A program made the position numbers and the translations under genes. From contig CAINCQ010000011.1 of assembly GCA_903847095.1 (NCBI GenBank), forward strand, positions 1 to 39,332: 39,332 nt of DNA, in the 5' to 3' direction. Under the pieces are notes generated by a model that had not been told where the DNA came from, ran no database searches, and worked only from the letters and a program-made list of their open reading frames with translations. The stretch's first letter is position 1; each line of letters opens with the position of its first letter. Shown here piece by piece: positions 13,923 to 21,490 of the stretch. Source of the stretch: an uncultured bacterium (GTDB lineage: Bacteria; Patescibacteriota; Minisyncoccia; Minisyncoccales; UBA5738).

Positions 13923-14291
13923 TTACTTTTTTTGTCCCCCGATCTCGGGCGGCGGTGAAGGCAGGTCATTCGACATTACGACCGGAAGGCTGTTCTCGGA
14001 AATCTGGTCATCGGGATAAAAAACTCCACTGGAATTACGCCATTCCCCGATCATGTTCCAGGAAAAGTAAACAATCAACAAGCCGAAAGCCACCACTCCG
14101 GCCAATGAAACGTCAACCAGGATGTTTTTTTTGTTAACCGGCCCCTCGCCTCGCTCGTTAGCGCCCTCGCCGGATATCGTCTCGAAACCAGAGTCGGCAT
14201 TTTTAAGCTGGACGACAATCGAAGCGATGAACGCGATAATGGAGAAATAAAATGTCGCGGGAAAAGCGGCTAGGATGTTTATTATCGACAT
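13923..14291 (-). CDS. Small two-helix membrane protein
   Basis: A 122-residue protein. Helix 1 is about residues 4-27 (INILAAFPATFYFSIIAFIASIVV) and helix 2 about 57-78 (ILVDVSLAGVVAFGLLIVYFSW), with a charged acidic loop between them and a Pro-rich C-terminal tail (SPPPEIGGQKK). No family is recognised. It lies 18 bases downstream of the beta-propeller gene in the same direction and about 50 bases before the DUF1554-like gene, so the three are probably co-transcribed and may form a membrane-associated set. Confidence 0.6.
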   Translation of the reverse strand: MSIINILAAFPATFYFSIIAFIASIVVQLKNADSGFETISGEGANERGEGPVNKKNILVDVSLAGVVAFGLLIVYFSWNMIGEWRNSSGVFYPDDQISENSLPVVMSNDLPSPPPEIGGQKK

Positions 14292-14309
14292 AACGTTAAG
14301 TATCGGCTC

Positions 14310-16391
14310 CTATAAAACCAGTTCGTTGACTTTTTCGAAATTTTGAGAGGATAATACTGTTATTTTATCATCACTTAGAACATAAAAGAAATCCCCCAGA
14401 TAAAGGGCGCGGTTGACCGCGTTCCCGGCGAGGGCCTTCTTTAATTCGATCTTATTGCCCGCGTACGAGAAAAAGTAACCTCCTTTGCCGCCCGGCAGAA
14501 AAAATATTTTATTCTTCGCATCCAGCATAAAGGCGTGGTGATTGGTTTCTACTTCGGTCCAGAAATCGTCGAGGTTATACTTGGCGACTTCCTTGGGCGC
14601 TGACGGAAGAGACACATCGAATAACGAGATCTTTACTTTCCAGTTTTCTTTTCCTATACCCAAAACCAGGTTTTTATCGATCGGATGCAGATAGGCCGAA
14701 TAACCCGGAATCTGCAATTCCCCTTTTAATTCCGGTCTTTTTGGATTAGAAAGGTCTAAGACGAAAAAAGGATCGGTTTGCTTGAACGTAACCAGATAAC
14801 CAAGGTCGTCGACAAAGCGGGCGGAATAGATCCTTTCGTCAAGGCCAAGGTCCTGGATCGAACCCAACGGGGCGAGATTTTCATCCAGAACGTAAATATC
14901 GTTCGCGCTTTCACCCATCGATCCAAACATGCTCCAACCTCCTCCGACAGTGACAGCCATTCTTAAATTACCATTGTATTCATCGAGAGCGAATTGATTG
15001 AGCGGAGTACCGGGCACGCTCCCGGATGCCTTAATCTGGAGGTCCTGCGTGCTTAACTTAACCATCCCGGTCCGTTCCAATTCCCGGGAACGCGTTTTAG
15101 CAAAATCGGCCAGCCGGTTCGCCATTTCATTATCAAACTTAACTTGGTCATCGCCGGACAAAGAAGCCCGGTAATTTTGCATAATGACCTGGACCTCGGT
15201 AAACTTCGCGGCATTGCTCAAATCATATCCGCTAAGACGTCCGATTCTTTGGGTAAGATAAGACGGTACGAGATTAGCCGCTTTTTCGGTCAGGAAATCG
15301 AAATAAAACTTAATATAATCACCGGAATACCCCCAGGTAATAAAAATACCGTCTTTTGACATGTATAAGATCGAACTTCCTGAAGAACCTACGAATGAGA
15401 GGCTTTTTTCGATATTCCCGGACGCGGCATCGACGATCAAGGCGGTATAGATCACATCCGCGTTGAAATTCGGATCGGGGTGGTAAATTTCATTGCACTG
15501 GACGATCACCGGCGAGTCGGAGGCCGTTAACGGCCGTATAGGACAAGGATGATAGACATCGATGACGGTTTTGCTCACCAGATAGATCTTGTTGTTGTAT
15601 AGACGCGAGCCGACAAGCTGGTTGTTATCTTCCAACCGGATCTTCCAAATTTCGACCGGTTTTTTCTGATCGGTTATGTCATAGCCGCTAATCTGATTGT
15701 TGGAAAAAACGGCCAGTTTGTTTTTTGCCAGCAGTAAGTCCCCGCCGGACGGGATGGACCCGTTCTTGGCGAGTTGATCGGGCGGAAAAGCACCGATGAT
15801 TCCGGTTTCCCCAAGAGGTTCAGGCGGCAGAGCCGAAACGCCGTTCTTGACGGCACCGCCGACAACGCGGTCATAGCCTGTCCAATAATAAGACATGGGC
15901 GGGGAATAATAGATATTTTTTCCGTCGTTTTTTACGATATCCGGTTCGTCTATGCCCGAAACCTGGACATTGGTTTCGGAAGCCCGTTGGGGCGCGCTAC
16001 CCGAGGCCGAAACCGGGGCCGCCGTCGCGCTTCCGGCCGCTTTGTTCGCGCTCAGAGGTTGCGCCGAATCCAAAACCAGTTCCCCTCCGCCGATACCGGC
16101 TCCGAAACCGCCCGCCGAACCTTTCGTCATTTGGGCATCGGCCAGGAATTTTTTGAAATCTTCCTCGGACGAAAACTGTTTGATGCCTTTAACCGCTTCA
16201 ACCGCGAGTTTGTCGTCAACGGACCGTTTGCCCGAGGTATTATCGGTGGGGTGGGCAAACGATAACGAGACCTGTTCATTGACCGATGAGATCTGCAAAA
16301 TCAAGAATATGGCCACCGTAAGGGCGAAGGCCAATAAAAAACCGATGGCGAATTTTTGATCGATCTGTCCTGAATTTGTGATTTCGGTCAT
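14310..16391 (-). CDS. Secreted beta-propeller protein (PF09826-like)
   Basis: A 693-residue protein with a membrane anchor or signal sequence at about residues 12-31 (FAIGFLLAFALTVAIFLILQ) and a Gly/Ala-rich linker to about residue 140. Then comes ETNVQVSGIDEPDIVKNDGK, the hallmark opening of the Pfam 'Beta_propel' family (NVQV.G.DE.DIVK.DG). The rest is made of repeated blade-like segments such as ISGYDITDQKKPVEIWKI, SARFVDDLGYLVTFKQTDPF, VLDLSNPKRPELKGEL and ISLFDVSLPSAPKEV. The family is widespread in bacteria and archaea and is extracytoplasmic; its molecular role is not established. It heads a run of minus-strand genes down to 12760; mltG lies just upstream. Confidence 0.88.
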   Translation of the reverse strand: MTEITNSGQIDQKFAIGFLLAFALTVAIFLILQISSVNEQVSLSFAHPTDNTSGKRSVDDKLAVEAVKGIKQFSSEEDFKKFLADAQMTKGSAGGFGAGIGGGELVLDSAQPLSANKAAGSATAAPVSASGSAPQRASETNVQVSGIDEPDIVKNDGKNIYYSPPMSYYWTGYDRVVGGAVKNGVSALPPEPLGETGIIGAFPPDQLAKNGSIPSGGDLLLAKNKLAVFSNNQISGYDITDQKKPVEIWKIRLEDNNQLVGSRLYNNKIYLVSKTVIDVYHPCPIRPLTASDSPVIVQCNEIYHPDPNFNADVIYTALIVDAASGNIEKSLSFVGSSGSSILYMSKDGIFITWGYSGDYIKFYFDFLTEKAANLVPSYLTQRIGRLSGYDLSNAAKFTEVQVIMQNYRASLSGDDQVKFDNEMANRLADFAKTRSRELERTGMVKLSTQDLQIKASGSVPGTPLNQFALDEYNGNLRMAVTVGGGWSMFGSMGESANDIYVLDENLAPLGSIQDLGLDERIYSARFVDDLGYLVTFKQTDPFFVLDLSNPKRPELKGELQIPGYSAYLHPIDKNLVLGIGKENWKVKISLFDVSLPSAPKEVAKYNLDDFWTEVETNHHAFMLDAKNKIFFLPGGKGGYFFSYAGNKIELKKALAGNAVNRALYLGDFFYVLSDDKITVLSSQNFEKVNELVL

Positions 16392-16474
16392 GTTTTATTT
16401 CTTTTAAATTTCCGGGTTAAAAATCCTTTTTTTGGTCATTAAAGGCTTTTTCATTTCCTGCCTATTGATATATT

Positions 16475-17530
16475 TTATTTTAAATAATTTCTTTTGGCAA
16501 CAAGATGATCCTGGAAATTTTTTGAAAATATCGTGCGGCCGTCGGACGCCGAAAGATAAAAATAATAATCGCTTTTTTTTGGATATACCACGGCCAAAAT
16601 GCTCTCCAGGCCCGGGTTGCAGATCGGACCCTTGGGCAAACCGCGGTAAACATACGTGTTATAGGGCGAATCGATCTTAGTATCGTCGATCGTGAAACGG
16701 GTCGTCCGCTTGTCGGTTATATAAGCCAAGGTCGCGTCGATCTGCAACGGCATTCCGGCCGCCAAACGGTTCATCATTATTCCCGCGACCATCCTTTTAT
16801 CGGAGGCTCCGCGGACTTCCTTCTCCACCAACGAAGCCATGGTCACGACTTCGTATACGGTCTTGCCTTGGCGCTTGATCTCGTCGAGAATGTCGGTTGA
16901 AAGATTGGCTTCGAAAGTTTTCAACATTTCGCGGGCTACGCTATCATGATCGTCGACGAACGTGAATTTATAGGTATCGGGGAACAAGTAACCTTCCAGC
17001 GACGCATCGTCGGGAGCGTCTTTCAAAAAAGAAAAACGGTTTTTAAAATCCTTGGTTTTAAAATAGGATAAAACTATCTTTTTCCCGCAATTTTCTCCAC
17101 ATATTTTCGGGTCGTTGAATCTGGCGTTAAGCGTTGCTTCGACCTGGTCGATATCGAACCCTTCAAAAATCGTAGCCCCGATCTTGATCGTATCGCCGCT
17201 CCGGAGTTTACCTACAATATCGGAAAAACTCATCGCGGCGTTCAAGCTGTAATCCCCGGCCTGCAAAGAACCGCTTACACCCTTAACAAAAACATAGATC
17301 CGGAACAACAGTTCGTTCGCGATCAGCCCCTGTTTTTTAAGTTCGTGGGCGATATTCTTCAAACTATCACCGCGCGCGACATTAAAAACTACCGAATCGC
17401 CGGTTGATCCCTCCGATATGTCGTTTATATTTTCTTGGGCCGATAGGATTTGGGGCCGGACAAAAAAAATAGCGGCGCCAAAACCGGCGATGACCAACAG
17501 TAAAAGAATCGATGGATTAAATTTAGCCAT
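16475..17530 (-). CDS. mltG: Endolytic murein transglycosylase MltG (YceG family)
   Basis: A 351-residue inner-membrane enzyme that cleaves nascent peptidoglycan glycan strands and so sets their length. One N-terminal helix (PSILLLLVIAGFGAAIFFV) leads to a LysM-like segment (VVFNVARGDSLKNIAHELKKQG) and then the YceG domain, with LEGYLFPDTYKF, MASLVEKEV (catalytic Glu), IDATLAYI, SPYNTYVYRGLPKGPICNPG and the C-terminal FSKNFQDHL. All family landmarks are present. The ATG at 17530 is chosen since it gives MAKFNPS directly before the helix; ATG 17557 and TTG 17578 are in-frame alternatives and none has a good ribosome binding site. The neighbour upstream is a decayed pcm gene. Confidence 0.95.
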   Translation of the reverse strand: MAKFNPSILLLLVIAGFGAAIFFVRPQILSAQENINDISEGSTGDSVVFNVARGDSLKNIAHELKKQGLIANELLFRIYVFVKGVSGSLQAGDYSLNAAMSFSDIVGKLRSGDTIKIGATIFEGFDIDQVEATLNARFNDPKICGENCGKKIVLSYFKTKDFKNRFSFLKDAPDDASLEGYLFPDTYKFTFVDDHDSVAREMLKTFEANLSTDILDEIKRQGKTVYEVVTMASLVEKEVRGASDKRMVAGIMMNRLAAGMPLQIDATLAYITDKRTTRFTIDDTKIDSPYNTYVYRGLPKGPICNPGLESILAVVYPKKSDYYFYLSASDGRTIFSKNFQDHLVAKRNYLK

Positions 17531-17605
17531 TTTTTTAGTTGTTTCCGGTCCGATCATCTTCTTTGATCGAGGGAACAAAGACCAAACCCGGATATTCGTT
17601 AGATT

Positions 17606-17941
17606 TCAAGCCGCCAGCGCGGCCTTAGCTGGCCAAATTACCCTTGCGGCAGGAAGTCCGCGGCGGCCAAAGCCAAAAAGCGATCGTAGGGCGCCGGCCT
17701 TACATAACCCGAGGTCGATGCCACAAACGAACTCAACGGCGCCTCTGCTGATGAAATTATACTTTAAAATATTGTTTTCGCCAAAATCCCGGAATTCTTT
17801 GATCCTTTCAATCGCGCTAACCTTCCCGTCTGGCCCCGGGCTTACGAAGTGGCTTAAGAGCGCGGAAGTCCAGCCAAAACCGGACCCGATATCAATCATG
17901 TATTTTTCCGGACGATGCACGGCGTTTTCAAACACCCCATT
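17606..17941 (-). pseudogene. Decayed protein-L-isoaspartate O-methyltransferase (pcm) fragment
   Basis: The frame from about 17935 reads YMIDIGSGFGWTSALLSHF, then KVSAIERIKEFRDFGENNI and VEFVCGIDLGL, the SAM-binding core of PCMT enzymes. The catalytic N-terminal third (the part with the QTISQP motif) is missing. After KAGA the frame shifts by one base near 17690-17697; in the next frame PYDRFLALAAADFLPQG continues the family pattern (cf. PYDRI), then meets a TAA at about 17640, after which QLRPRWRLEI resumes the expected 'QL.PGG.L.I' segment. So it carries one truncation, one frameshift and one stop. It is non-functional unless these are assembly errors. It would have repaired isoaspartyl damage in proteins. 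Confidence 0.75.
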
Positions 17942-17969
17942 TTAACCAGATTTTTTGGTTAAATTAATA

Positions 17970-17998
17970 TTGACTTTATTGATTATTTGTTTTATACT
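17970..17998 (+). promoter_or_regulatory. Promoter of membrane cassette A
   Basis: TTGACT (17970-17975), a 17-base spacer, TATACT (17993-17998); a perfect TATAAT overlaps it at 17998-18003 but with a 22-base spacer. The start point lies only about 7-12 bases before the ATG at 18017. Confidence 0.8.
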
Positions 17999-18016
17999 AT
18001 AATTGGTGCATTAACA

Positions 18017-18625
18017 ATGATGAGCCCTGAAGAAAAAAAGGAGAAACTCCGCGATTGCGGATTGATAGCCGTAAGAAAAGTAAAGTCTTACGTTGCGGGA
18101 AAAATACGAAAACTGGCGAATGTTGCGCTCTTTGGCATTTTTTTCCTAGCCTGGTTGAATGTGGCGGTTTTTATTAGCCACGGTTCCCCCTGGGAATCTC
18201 TTAGCGGAATTTGGCCGCTCGTTATGATCTTATCGATCATCGGAACTTTCGCGACCATAATATGGGGATACCTTGACTATCTTCGTCCGTCTTTCGGACG
18301 GCAGGGATTCGACACGGACAAAGCCTTAAAACGTTGCCTGGAATTTATCCTGACGGTTCTTGCGATCTTCGGACCACTGTTTGTGGTTGTATTAATTATC
18401 GCCCGTTTTAATTATCCGGACACGCTTGACGCTTTCGAGGCTTTGTCTTATGCCGTGTTGATAGTTTATCTGGCGGTAATCGGCGTCTCTTTGGACTTAA
18501 GTATTTGTGTTCATGAATTGCACAAACACTGGGTTGATAGAAAGAACAACCTGCTGGGAATCGCAGAGACAAAATGTATTGAAGGAATCGGCTATCTGTT
18601 CTGGAAATCAGGCAGATGCAACTGA
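18017..18625 (+). CDS. Membrane protein, cassette A of a tandem family
   Basis: A 202-residue protein with about four membrane helices (about residues 35-57, 65-85, 114-136, 146-166) and a basic N-terminus. The C-terminus reads RKNNLLGIAETKCIEGIGYLF then GRCN. The same layout (hydrophobic helix, then R/H-x-x-N-x-(L/I)-G-(I/F), then a C-terminal R-x-C or RC) recurs in the proteins at 19015 and 19424, so the three are paralogues. The start is ATG 18017, or ATG 18020, with an almost absent leader and no ribosome binding site; an upstream in-frame codon at 17987 lies in the promoter and is rejected. The terminator stem covers the stop codon. I recognise no described family. Confidence 0.7.
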   Translation: MMSPEEKKEKLRDCGLIAVRKVKSYVAGKIRKLANVALFGIFFLAWLNVAVFISHGSPWESLSGIWPLVMILSIIGTFATIIWGYLDYLRPSFGRQGFDTDKALKRCLEFILTVLAIFGPLFVVVLIIARFNYPDTLDAFEALSYAVLIVYLAVIGVSLDLSICVHELHKHWVDRKNNLLGIAETKCIEGIGYLFWKSGRCN

Positions 18626-18638
18626 TTCCTTTTTTTTG
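18606..18638 (+). terminator. Terminator of cassette A
   Basis: AATCAG (18606-18611), a 10-base loop, CTGATT (18622-18627), extended by GG/CC, then a run of nine T. It includes the TGA of cassette A. Confidence 0.8.
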
Positions 18639-18665
18639 TTGACAAATCATTTATGACCATAATAT
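18639..18665 (+). promoter_or_regulatory. Possible promoter of cassette D
   Basis: TTGACA (18639-18644) abuts the terminator of cassette A; TAATAT (18660-18665) follows at a 15-base spacing. The -35 is perfect, the -10 weak. Confidence 0.5.
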
Positions 18666-18684
18666 TTACGATAATCATCTATAA

Positions 18685-18972
18685 GTGTTATCAAAACGGC
18701 AGCTTGCCTCTTGTTTATCGGCCTTGAAAAAAAATGTCATTGGGACAATCATGAGCTTAAAACTCTCTTATGTTCCTAAATTTTTTGGCCGGCGCTTCGA
18801 AAATGATCATTGTAAAGATCAAGAAATCGGCCATGCCGCGATCGCTATTCGCCGATGCAAAACCAAACCCGAAGCCCAGGACAAGAATATTATCGAAAGG
18901 TACGGAACAATCGCCCGCGAAAGCCCGCGACTCAACCGGTCCTTTTTTTTATCGCCCCTCTGTCGTGCTTGA
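18685..18972 (+). pseudogene. Possible decayed or reduced member of the membrane cassette family (cassette D)
   Basis: A 95-codon frame opening at GTG 18685, about 13 bases after the expected transcript start, as in the neighbours. Most of the frame is not membrane-like, but its middle reads IGHAAIAIRRCKTKPEAQ, which resembles the C-terminal end of cassette C (IGIIYIAAGRCKTKKA). The frame then runs on across an ACCGGTCC-T8 tract that looks like the end of cassette B's terminator and stops at 18972. A second frame at 18770-18976 also crosses this point. I read it as a remnant whose transmembrane part is lost. It could instead be an intact small gene of another kind, or no gene. Confidence 0.35.
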
Positions 18973-18997
18973 CTAAAAACAAATTTTGTGTCATTAT
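18969..18997 (+). promoter_or_regulatory. Promoter of cassette B
   Basis: TTGACT (18969-18974), a 17-base spacer, CATTAT (18992-18997). The predicted start is about 10 bases before the ATG at 19015. Confidence 0.6.
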
Positions 18998-19014
18998 CAA
19001 CCTGGTGATTTAAT

Positions 19015-19338
19015 ATGGACGAGCAAGCAATAAATTGCGGATTGAAGATCTGTTTGATGATCAAAAACAGACTCTACCCAAAAATCGTCAAGTTATCCCT
19101 AATCCTGTCGCCCATTTATTTTCTTCTTTTTTGCCTTACTGTTAAAATTTTGGGCATTGATTTATTCGGCGCCAGGGTATTGTATCTCCTGTTTTTCGCT
19201 TCCGTGGCCGGGTGCGTACAGGATTGCATGATTCTATTGGATGAAATTGACGATTTCCAATCCGGCAATCACGATAATCATATCGGGTTTGCGGTTGAAT
19301 GGATCGGACGCGCTGCCCGCGCATTAAGGCAGTGCTGA
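19015..19338 (+). CDS. Membrane protein, half-length cassette B
   Basis: A 107-residue protein with two membrane helices (about residues 27-46 and 53-71). It corresponds to the C-terminal half of cassettes A and C: SVAGCVQDCMILLDEID aligns with LPGCWHDLKYMFGDI of C, and HDNHIGFAVEWIGRAARALRQC aligns with DSNPLGFISRTVIRGIG...GRC. The stop codon directly follows the final Cys. It lacks the N-terminal helix pair of the other two, so it is either a natural short form or a truncated copy. It has its own promoter and terminator and a near-absent leader. Function unknown. Confidence 0.65.
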   Translation: MDEQAINCGLKICLMIKNRLYPKIVKLSLILSPIYFLLFCLTVKILGIDLFGARVLYLLFFASVAGCVQDCMILLDEIDDFQSGNHDNHIGFAVEWIGRAARALRQC

Positions 19339-19356
19339 AACCGGTCCTTTTTTTTT
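19301..19356 (+). terminator. Terminator of cassette B, nested hairpin
   Basis: GGATCGG (19301-19307) pairs with CCGGTCC (19341-19347) through one G-T pair, with an inner CTGCC/GGCAG hairpin (19313-19317, 19328-19332), then about ten T. It spans the end of the coding region. Confidence 0.7.
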
Positions 19357-19376
19357 GGCCGCAAAACGGTTTTGTT

Positions 19377-19404
19377 TTGACAAATTTAAATTTAATGATA
19401 TCAT
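19377..19404 (+). promoter_or_regulatory. Promoter of cassette C
   Basis: TTGACA (19377-19382), a 16-base spacer, TATCAT (19399-19404). The leader would be about 13 bases and contains GAGG at 19412-19415, 8 bases before the ATG at 19424. Confidence 0.75.
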
Positions 19405-19423
19405 ACGGCCCAGAGGTTTAACA

Positions 19424-20092
19424 ATGACCGTTAAAACGAAAGAGGATTGTCCGCTCCACTGCGGCTACGAAGCCATTGACGACTTCCGATATTATTGGCG
19501 GGACAACAGTAATGATTTTTTGATCAATACCTGGTTAGTATGCTCTATACCGGCCCTCCTTGCCGTCGCTTGCGGTATTTATTGGAGCCTGGTACCCGAT
19601 AATATCTTTGTGCTGATGTTTTTAGCGGTAGTGATAGTGTTTGGCATAATAGGCGCCGTGCTAGATGCCGCGTTTATTTTTGCCGCGATAGACATTTGGC
19701 GGTTCCATCAAGGCTTGGTAATGCCAAAATGGGTTATCAGCTCCGCCGAACGCTATGCCCGGATCGCCTCACTCGCCGCTAAGATCGCGGCCGTAAAGTT
19801 CTGGGAACTGGGTTCCCCGGTTCTGCTGGTCACGCTTTTAACCGCTTACCGGTCAAACGAACTGGGCGCGCTTTCCGGCAACGCTCTTAGTCTTTTCTGG
19901 ATCGTTTGCGCCGCTTGCCTGCCCGGATGCTGGCATGACTTAAAATATATGTTTGGCGATATCGTAAAAGCACTTTGGATCGGCCGCGACAGCAATCCGC
20001 TTGGATTCATTTCGCGCACCGTGATACGAGGCATCGGGATTATATACATTGCTGCGGGCAGATGCAAAACTAAAAAAGCTCACGTCAATTGA
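19424..20092 (+). CDS. Membrane protein, cassette C of a tandem family
   Basis: A 222-residue protein with about four membrane helices (about residues 38-58, 64-92, 127-150, 160-178), a polar N-terminus with two Cys (DCPLHCGYE) and the family C-terminus: WIGRDSNPLGFISRTVIRGI followed by an AAGRC segment and the basic tail KTKKAHVN. The start is ATG 19424, supported by GAGG 8 bases upstream and by the promoter at 19377; an upstream in-frame start at 19355 lies in the previous terminator. It is the longest member of the array. No known family is recognised; similarity to cassettes A and B is by eye, at the level of spacing and key residues rather than high identity. Confidence 0.7.
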   Translation: MTVKTKEDCPLHCGYEAIDDFRYYWRDNSNDFLINTWLVCSIPALLAVACGIYWSLVPDNIFVLMFLAVVIVFGIIGAVLDAAFIFAAIDIWRFHQGLVMPKWVISSAERYARIASLAAKIAAVKFWELGSPVLLVTLLTAYRSNELGALSGNALSLFWIVCAACLPGCWHDLKYMFGDIVKALWIGRDSNPLGFISRTVIRGIGIIYIAAGRCKTKKAHVN

Positions 20093-20115
20093 AATCGGCA
20101 ACGCCGATTTTTTTT
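20093..20115 (+). terminator. Terminator of cassette C
   Basis: AATCGGC (20093-20099), loop AAC, GCCGATT (20103-20109), then T8. Confidence 0.9.
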
Positions 20116-20168
20116 ACCTTAACTTCGTCTTATTCGTATTTCCGTGAACCTTCGATCCGTCGGAGTTT

Positions 20169-20202
20169 GGCCGCCGGGCAGACCGGCAGGATGCCGGCGG
20201 CC
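20169..20202. repeat. Long GC-rich imperfect hairpin, REP-like
   Basis: GGCCGCCGGGCA (20169-20180) pairs with TGCCGGCGGCC (20192-20202) with one bulged G, and the 11-base loop contains CCGGCAGG. There is no T-run on either strand. It sits between convergent transcription units. Confidence 0.6.
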
Positions 20203-20265
20203 GAACCCTTGAAAAAAATGATAGGCTAAAAAGGATTATCCAAGGTGCGGCTTAAGCGCTTCGTA

Positions 20266-20298
20266 TAAAAAAAGCCACTATAATCAATGAAAATGGCT
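20266..20298 (-). terminator. Terminator of the HxHH membrane-protein gene
   Basis: AGCCA (20273-20277) pairs with TGGCT (20294-20298) around a 16-base AT-rich loop; on the minus strand seven T follow. Confidence 0.6.
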
Positions 20299-20391
20299 AT
20301 ATTAACGAACCCTAAAATCTCGACCTGACGTCGAAATCCTTTTTCTTTAATACCCGGTTTATGGCCTACGGAAGTTTTACCCGTTTGCCAG

Positions 20392-20730
20392 CTATTTTAC
20401 GCGGAATAAAACCTTATGCCAATCCTTGTAGCAGGCTATGCCCTGAAAGGCCAGCCCCCCCATTATGCCAACCACAAGCTGGTCGGAAAAAAAGGCAAAG
20501 TTGTAATGGACGGCTAAGGGAATAACACCCAAACCGAGCACCCAATGGTGCAAGTGAAAACGATACCTACCAAGGTCAAATTTCAATGATCTGACAATCC
20601 CCTCCTTCCCGGTTTCCTTACCGGCCAAAACAAGGGCGCCGATATACCCGATAACCACACCCAAATAGATTTCTAATGAAATTACGGCTATGGGAACCGC
20701 CAGCAAAAAGTTACGTTTGGAAATTTTCAT
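20392..20730 (-). CDS. Membrane protein with an HxHH motif
   Basis: A 112-residue protein with three likely membrane helices (about residues 8-35, 63-80, 84-99). Between helices 1 and 2 is a basic segment, LKFDLGRYRFHLHHWVLGLG, whose three His and Trp at the membrane border could bind a metal or act at an interface. I do not recognise a characterised family. It lies downstream of tRNA-Trp; in many bacteria that place is held by secE, but this protein is too long and has the wrong layout for SecE. No clear ribosome binding site is seen before the ATG. A terminator candidate follows at 20266-20298. Confidence 0.65.
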   Translation of the reverse strand: MKISKRNFLLAVPIAVISLEIYLGVVIGYIGALVLAGKETGKEGIVRSLKFDLGRYRFHLHHWVLGLGVIPLAVHYNFAFFSDQLVVGIMGGLAFQGIACYKDWHKVLFRVK

Positions 20731-20915
20731 AAAAGATTTTTACGATTTTCACCTGCACGCTGCCTGTTTGGTTCGATCTTTGTTGATGTTTATAATTAGC
20801 GCGATTAATTTGTTTTCAAAGAAGCGGCTTTTGCTTGTTTCCAATATTAGATCCTACCTTTTACCTAACTACTGACTACAAATTACCGGAACGGTGGAAC
20901 AACGAAAGCTGCCTG

Positions 20916-20986
20916 CGGGGACGCCAGGATTCGAACCTGGAACAAAAATTTTGGAGATTTCCATGATGCCATTTCACCACGTCCCC
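20916..20986 (-). tRNA. tRNA-Trp (anticodon CCA)
   Basis: Acceptor GGGGACG (20986-20980) pairs with CGTCCCC (20923-20917); discriminator G at 20916. The anticodon loop CTCCAAA gives CCA. The T-arm has GGTTCGAATCC. The 3' CCA is not encoded. TGA is therefore not read as Trp by a dedicated tRNA here. Confidence 0.93.
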
Positions 20987-21202
20987 CGGGCGAACCCAAC
21001 ATCGGAATCTCCGTCATTATAATTAATCGGTTCTAAACCCGCTCCCTATAAGGAAACTGCCGGACCCGCTCCCTGTCCCGCTTAGAATAAATCCAGGGCC
21101 GAATTCCGCCATTTGGTTCTTCGCGACCGCCGCGGCAATATCCGATAATTAATTATAATTGATATGGGTTTGTTTGCAACGCCAAGATATTCACAGTTCC
21201 GC
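20987..21202. other. Spacer between tRNA-Trp and rpmG
   Basis: I see no gene here. The stretch contains AATTAATTATAATT-like AT tracts near 21017 and 21148, which may hold -10 elements, and a repeated CCCGCTCCCT at about 21040 and 21066. Confidence 0.5.
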
Positions 21203-21364
21203 TTACTTCTTTAATTCCTTGTGTTTTATGCGTTTCCGGCATTTTTTGCAAAATTTGATCAAATCAAGTTTGCCCTCCATCGTTTTCGATTTATGGGTGT
21301 TGTAATTGATGTTTTTGCAAATTGCGCACTGCAATTTTACGTATGGTTTCTTTTTTGCTGCCAT
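21203..21364 (-). CDS. rpmG: 50S ribosomal protein L33
   Basis: A 53-residue basic protein, MAAKKKPYVKLQCAICKNIN at the start, with two Cys pairs (CAIC and CKKC) that form the zinc ribbon of the Cys-containing L33 type. The C-terminus KRIKHKELKK is basic and binds 23S rRNA. Length and motif order fit the family (49-55 residues). The start ATG at 21364 is the only good one; the stop is TAA at 21203. It lies between tRNA-Thr and tRNA-Trp on the same strand, a classic arrangement (tRNAs with rpmG, often followed by secE-nusG), although secE is absent here. Confidence 0.95.
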   Translation of the reverse strand: MAAKKKPYVKLQCAICKNINYNTHKSKTMEGKLDLIKFCKKCRKRIKHKELKK

Positions 21365-21490
21365 ATTATTAGTTTAAAATGTAAATATCAAGATTAAAAT
21401 GACATTGCAAAATGCAAAATTCGAGACCGATCGATTTTAAACTTTGCACTGCCATTTTAAATTTTGATTTTTTAACTTTACACTTTTATG

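Noticed and set aside
17941-17963. TTTAACCA/TGGTTAAA inverted repeat as terminator
   Set aside because: No T-run follows on either strand. It may be an operator for cassette A but nothing supports that.
20392-20730. SecE assignment by position after tRNA-Trp
   Set aside because: The protein has three helices and an HxHH loop and does not show the single-helix SecE layout.
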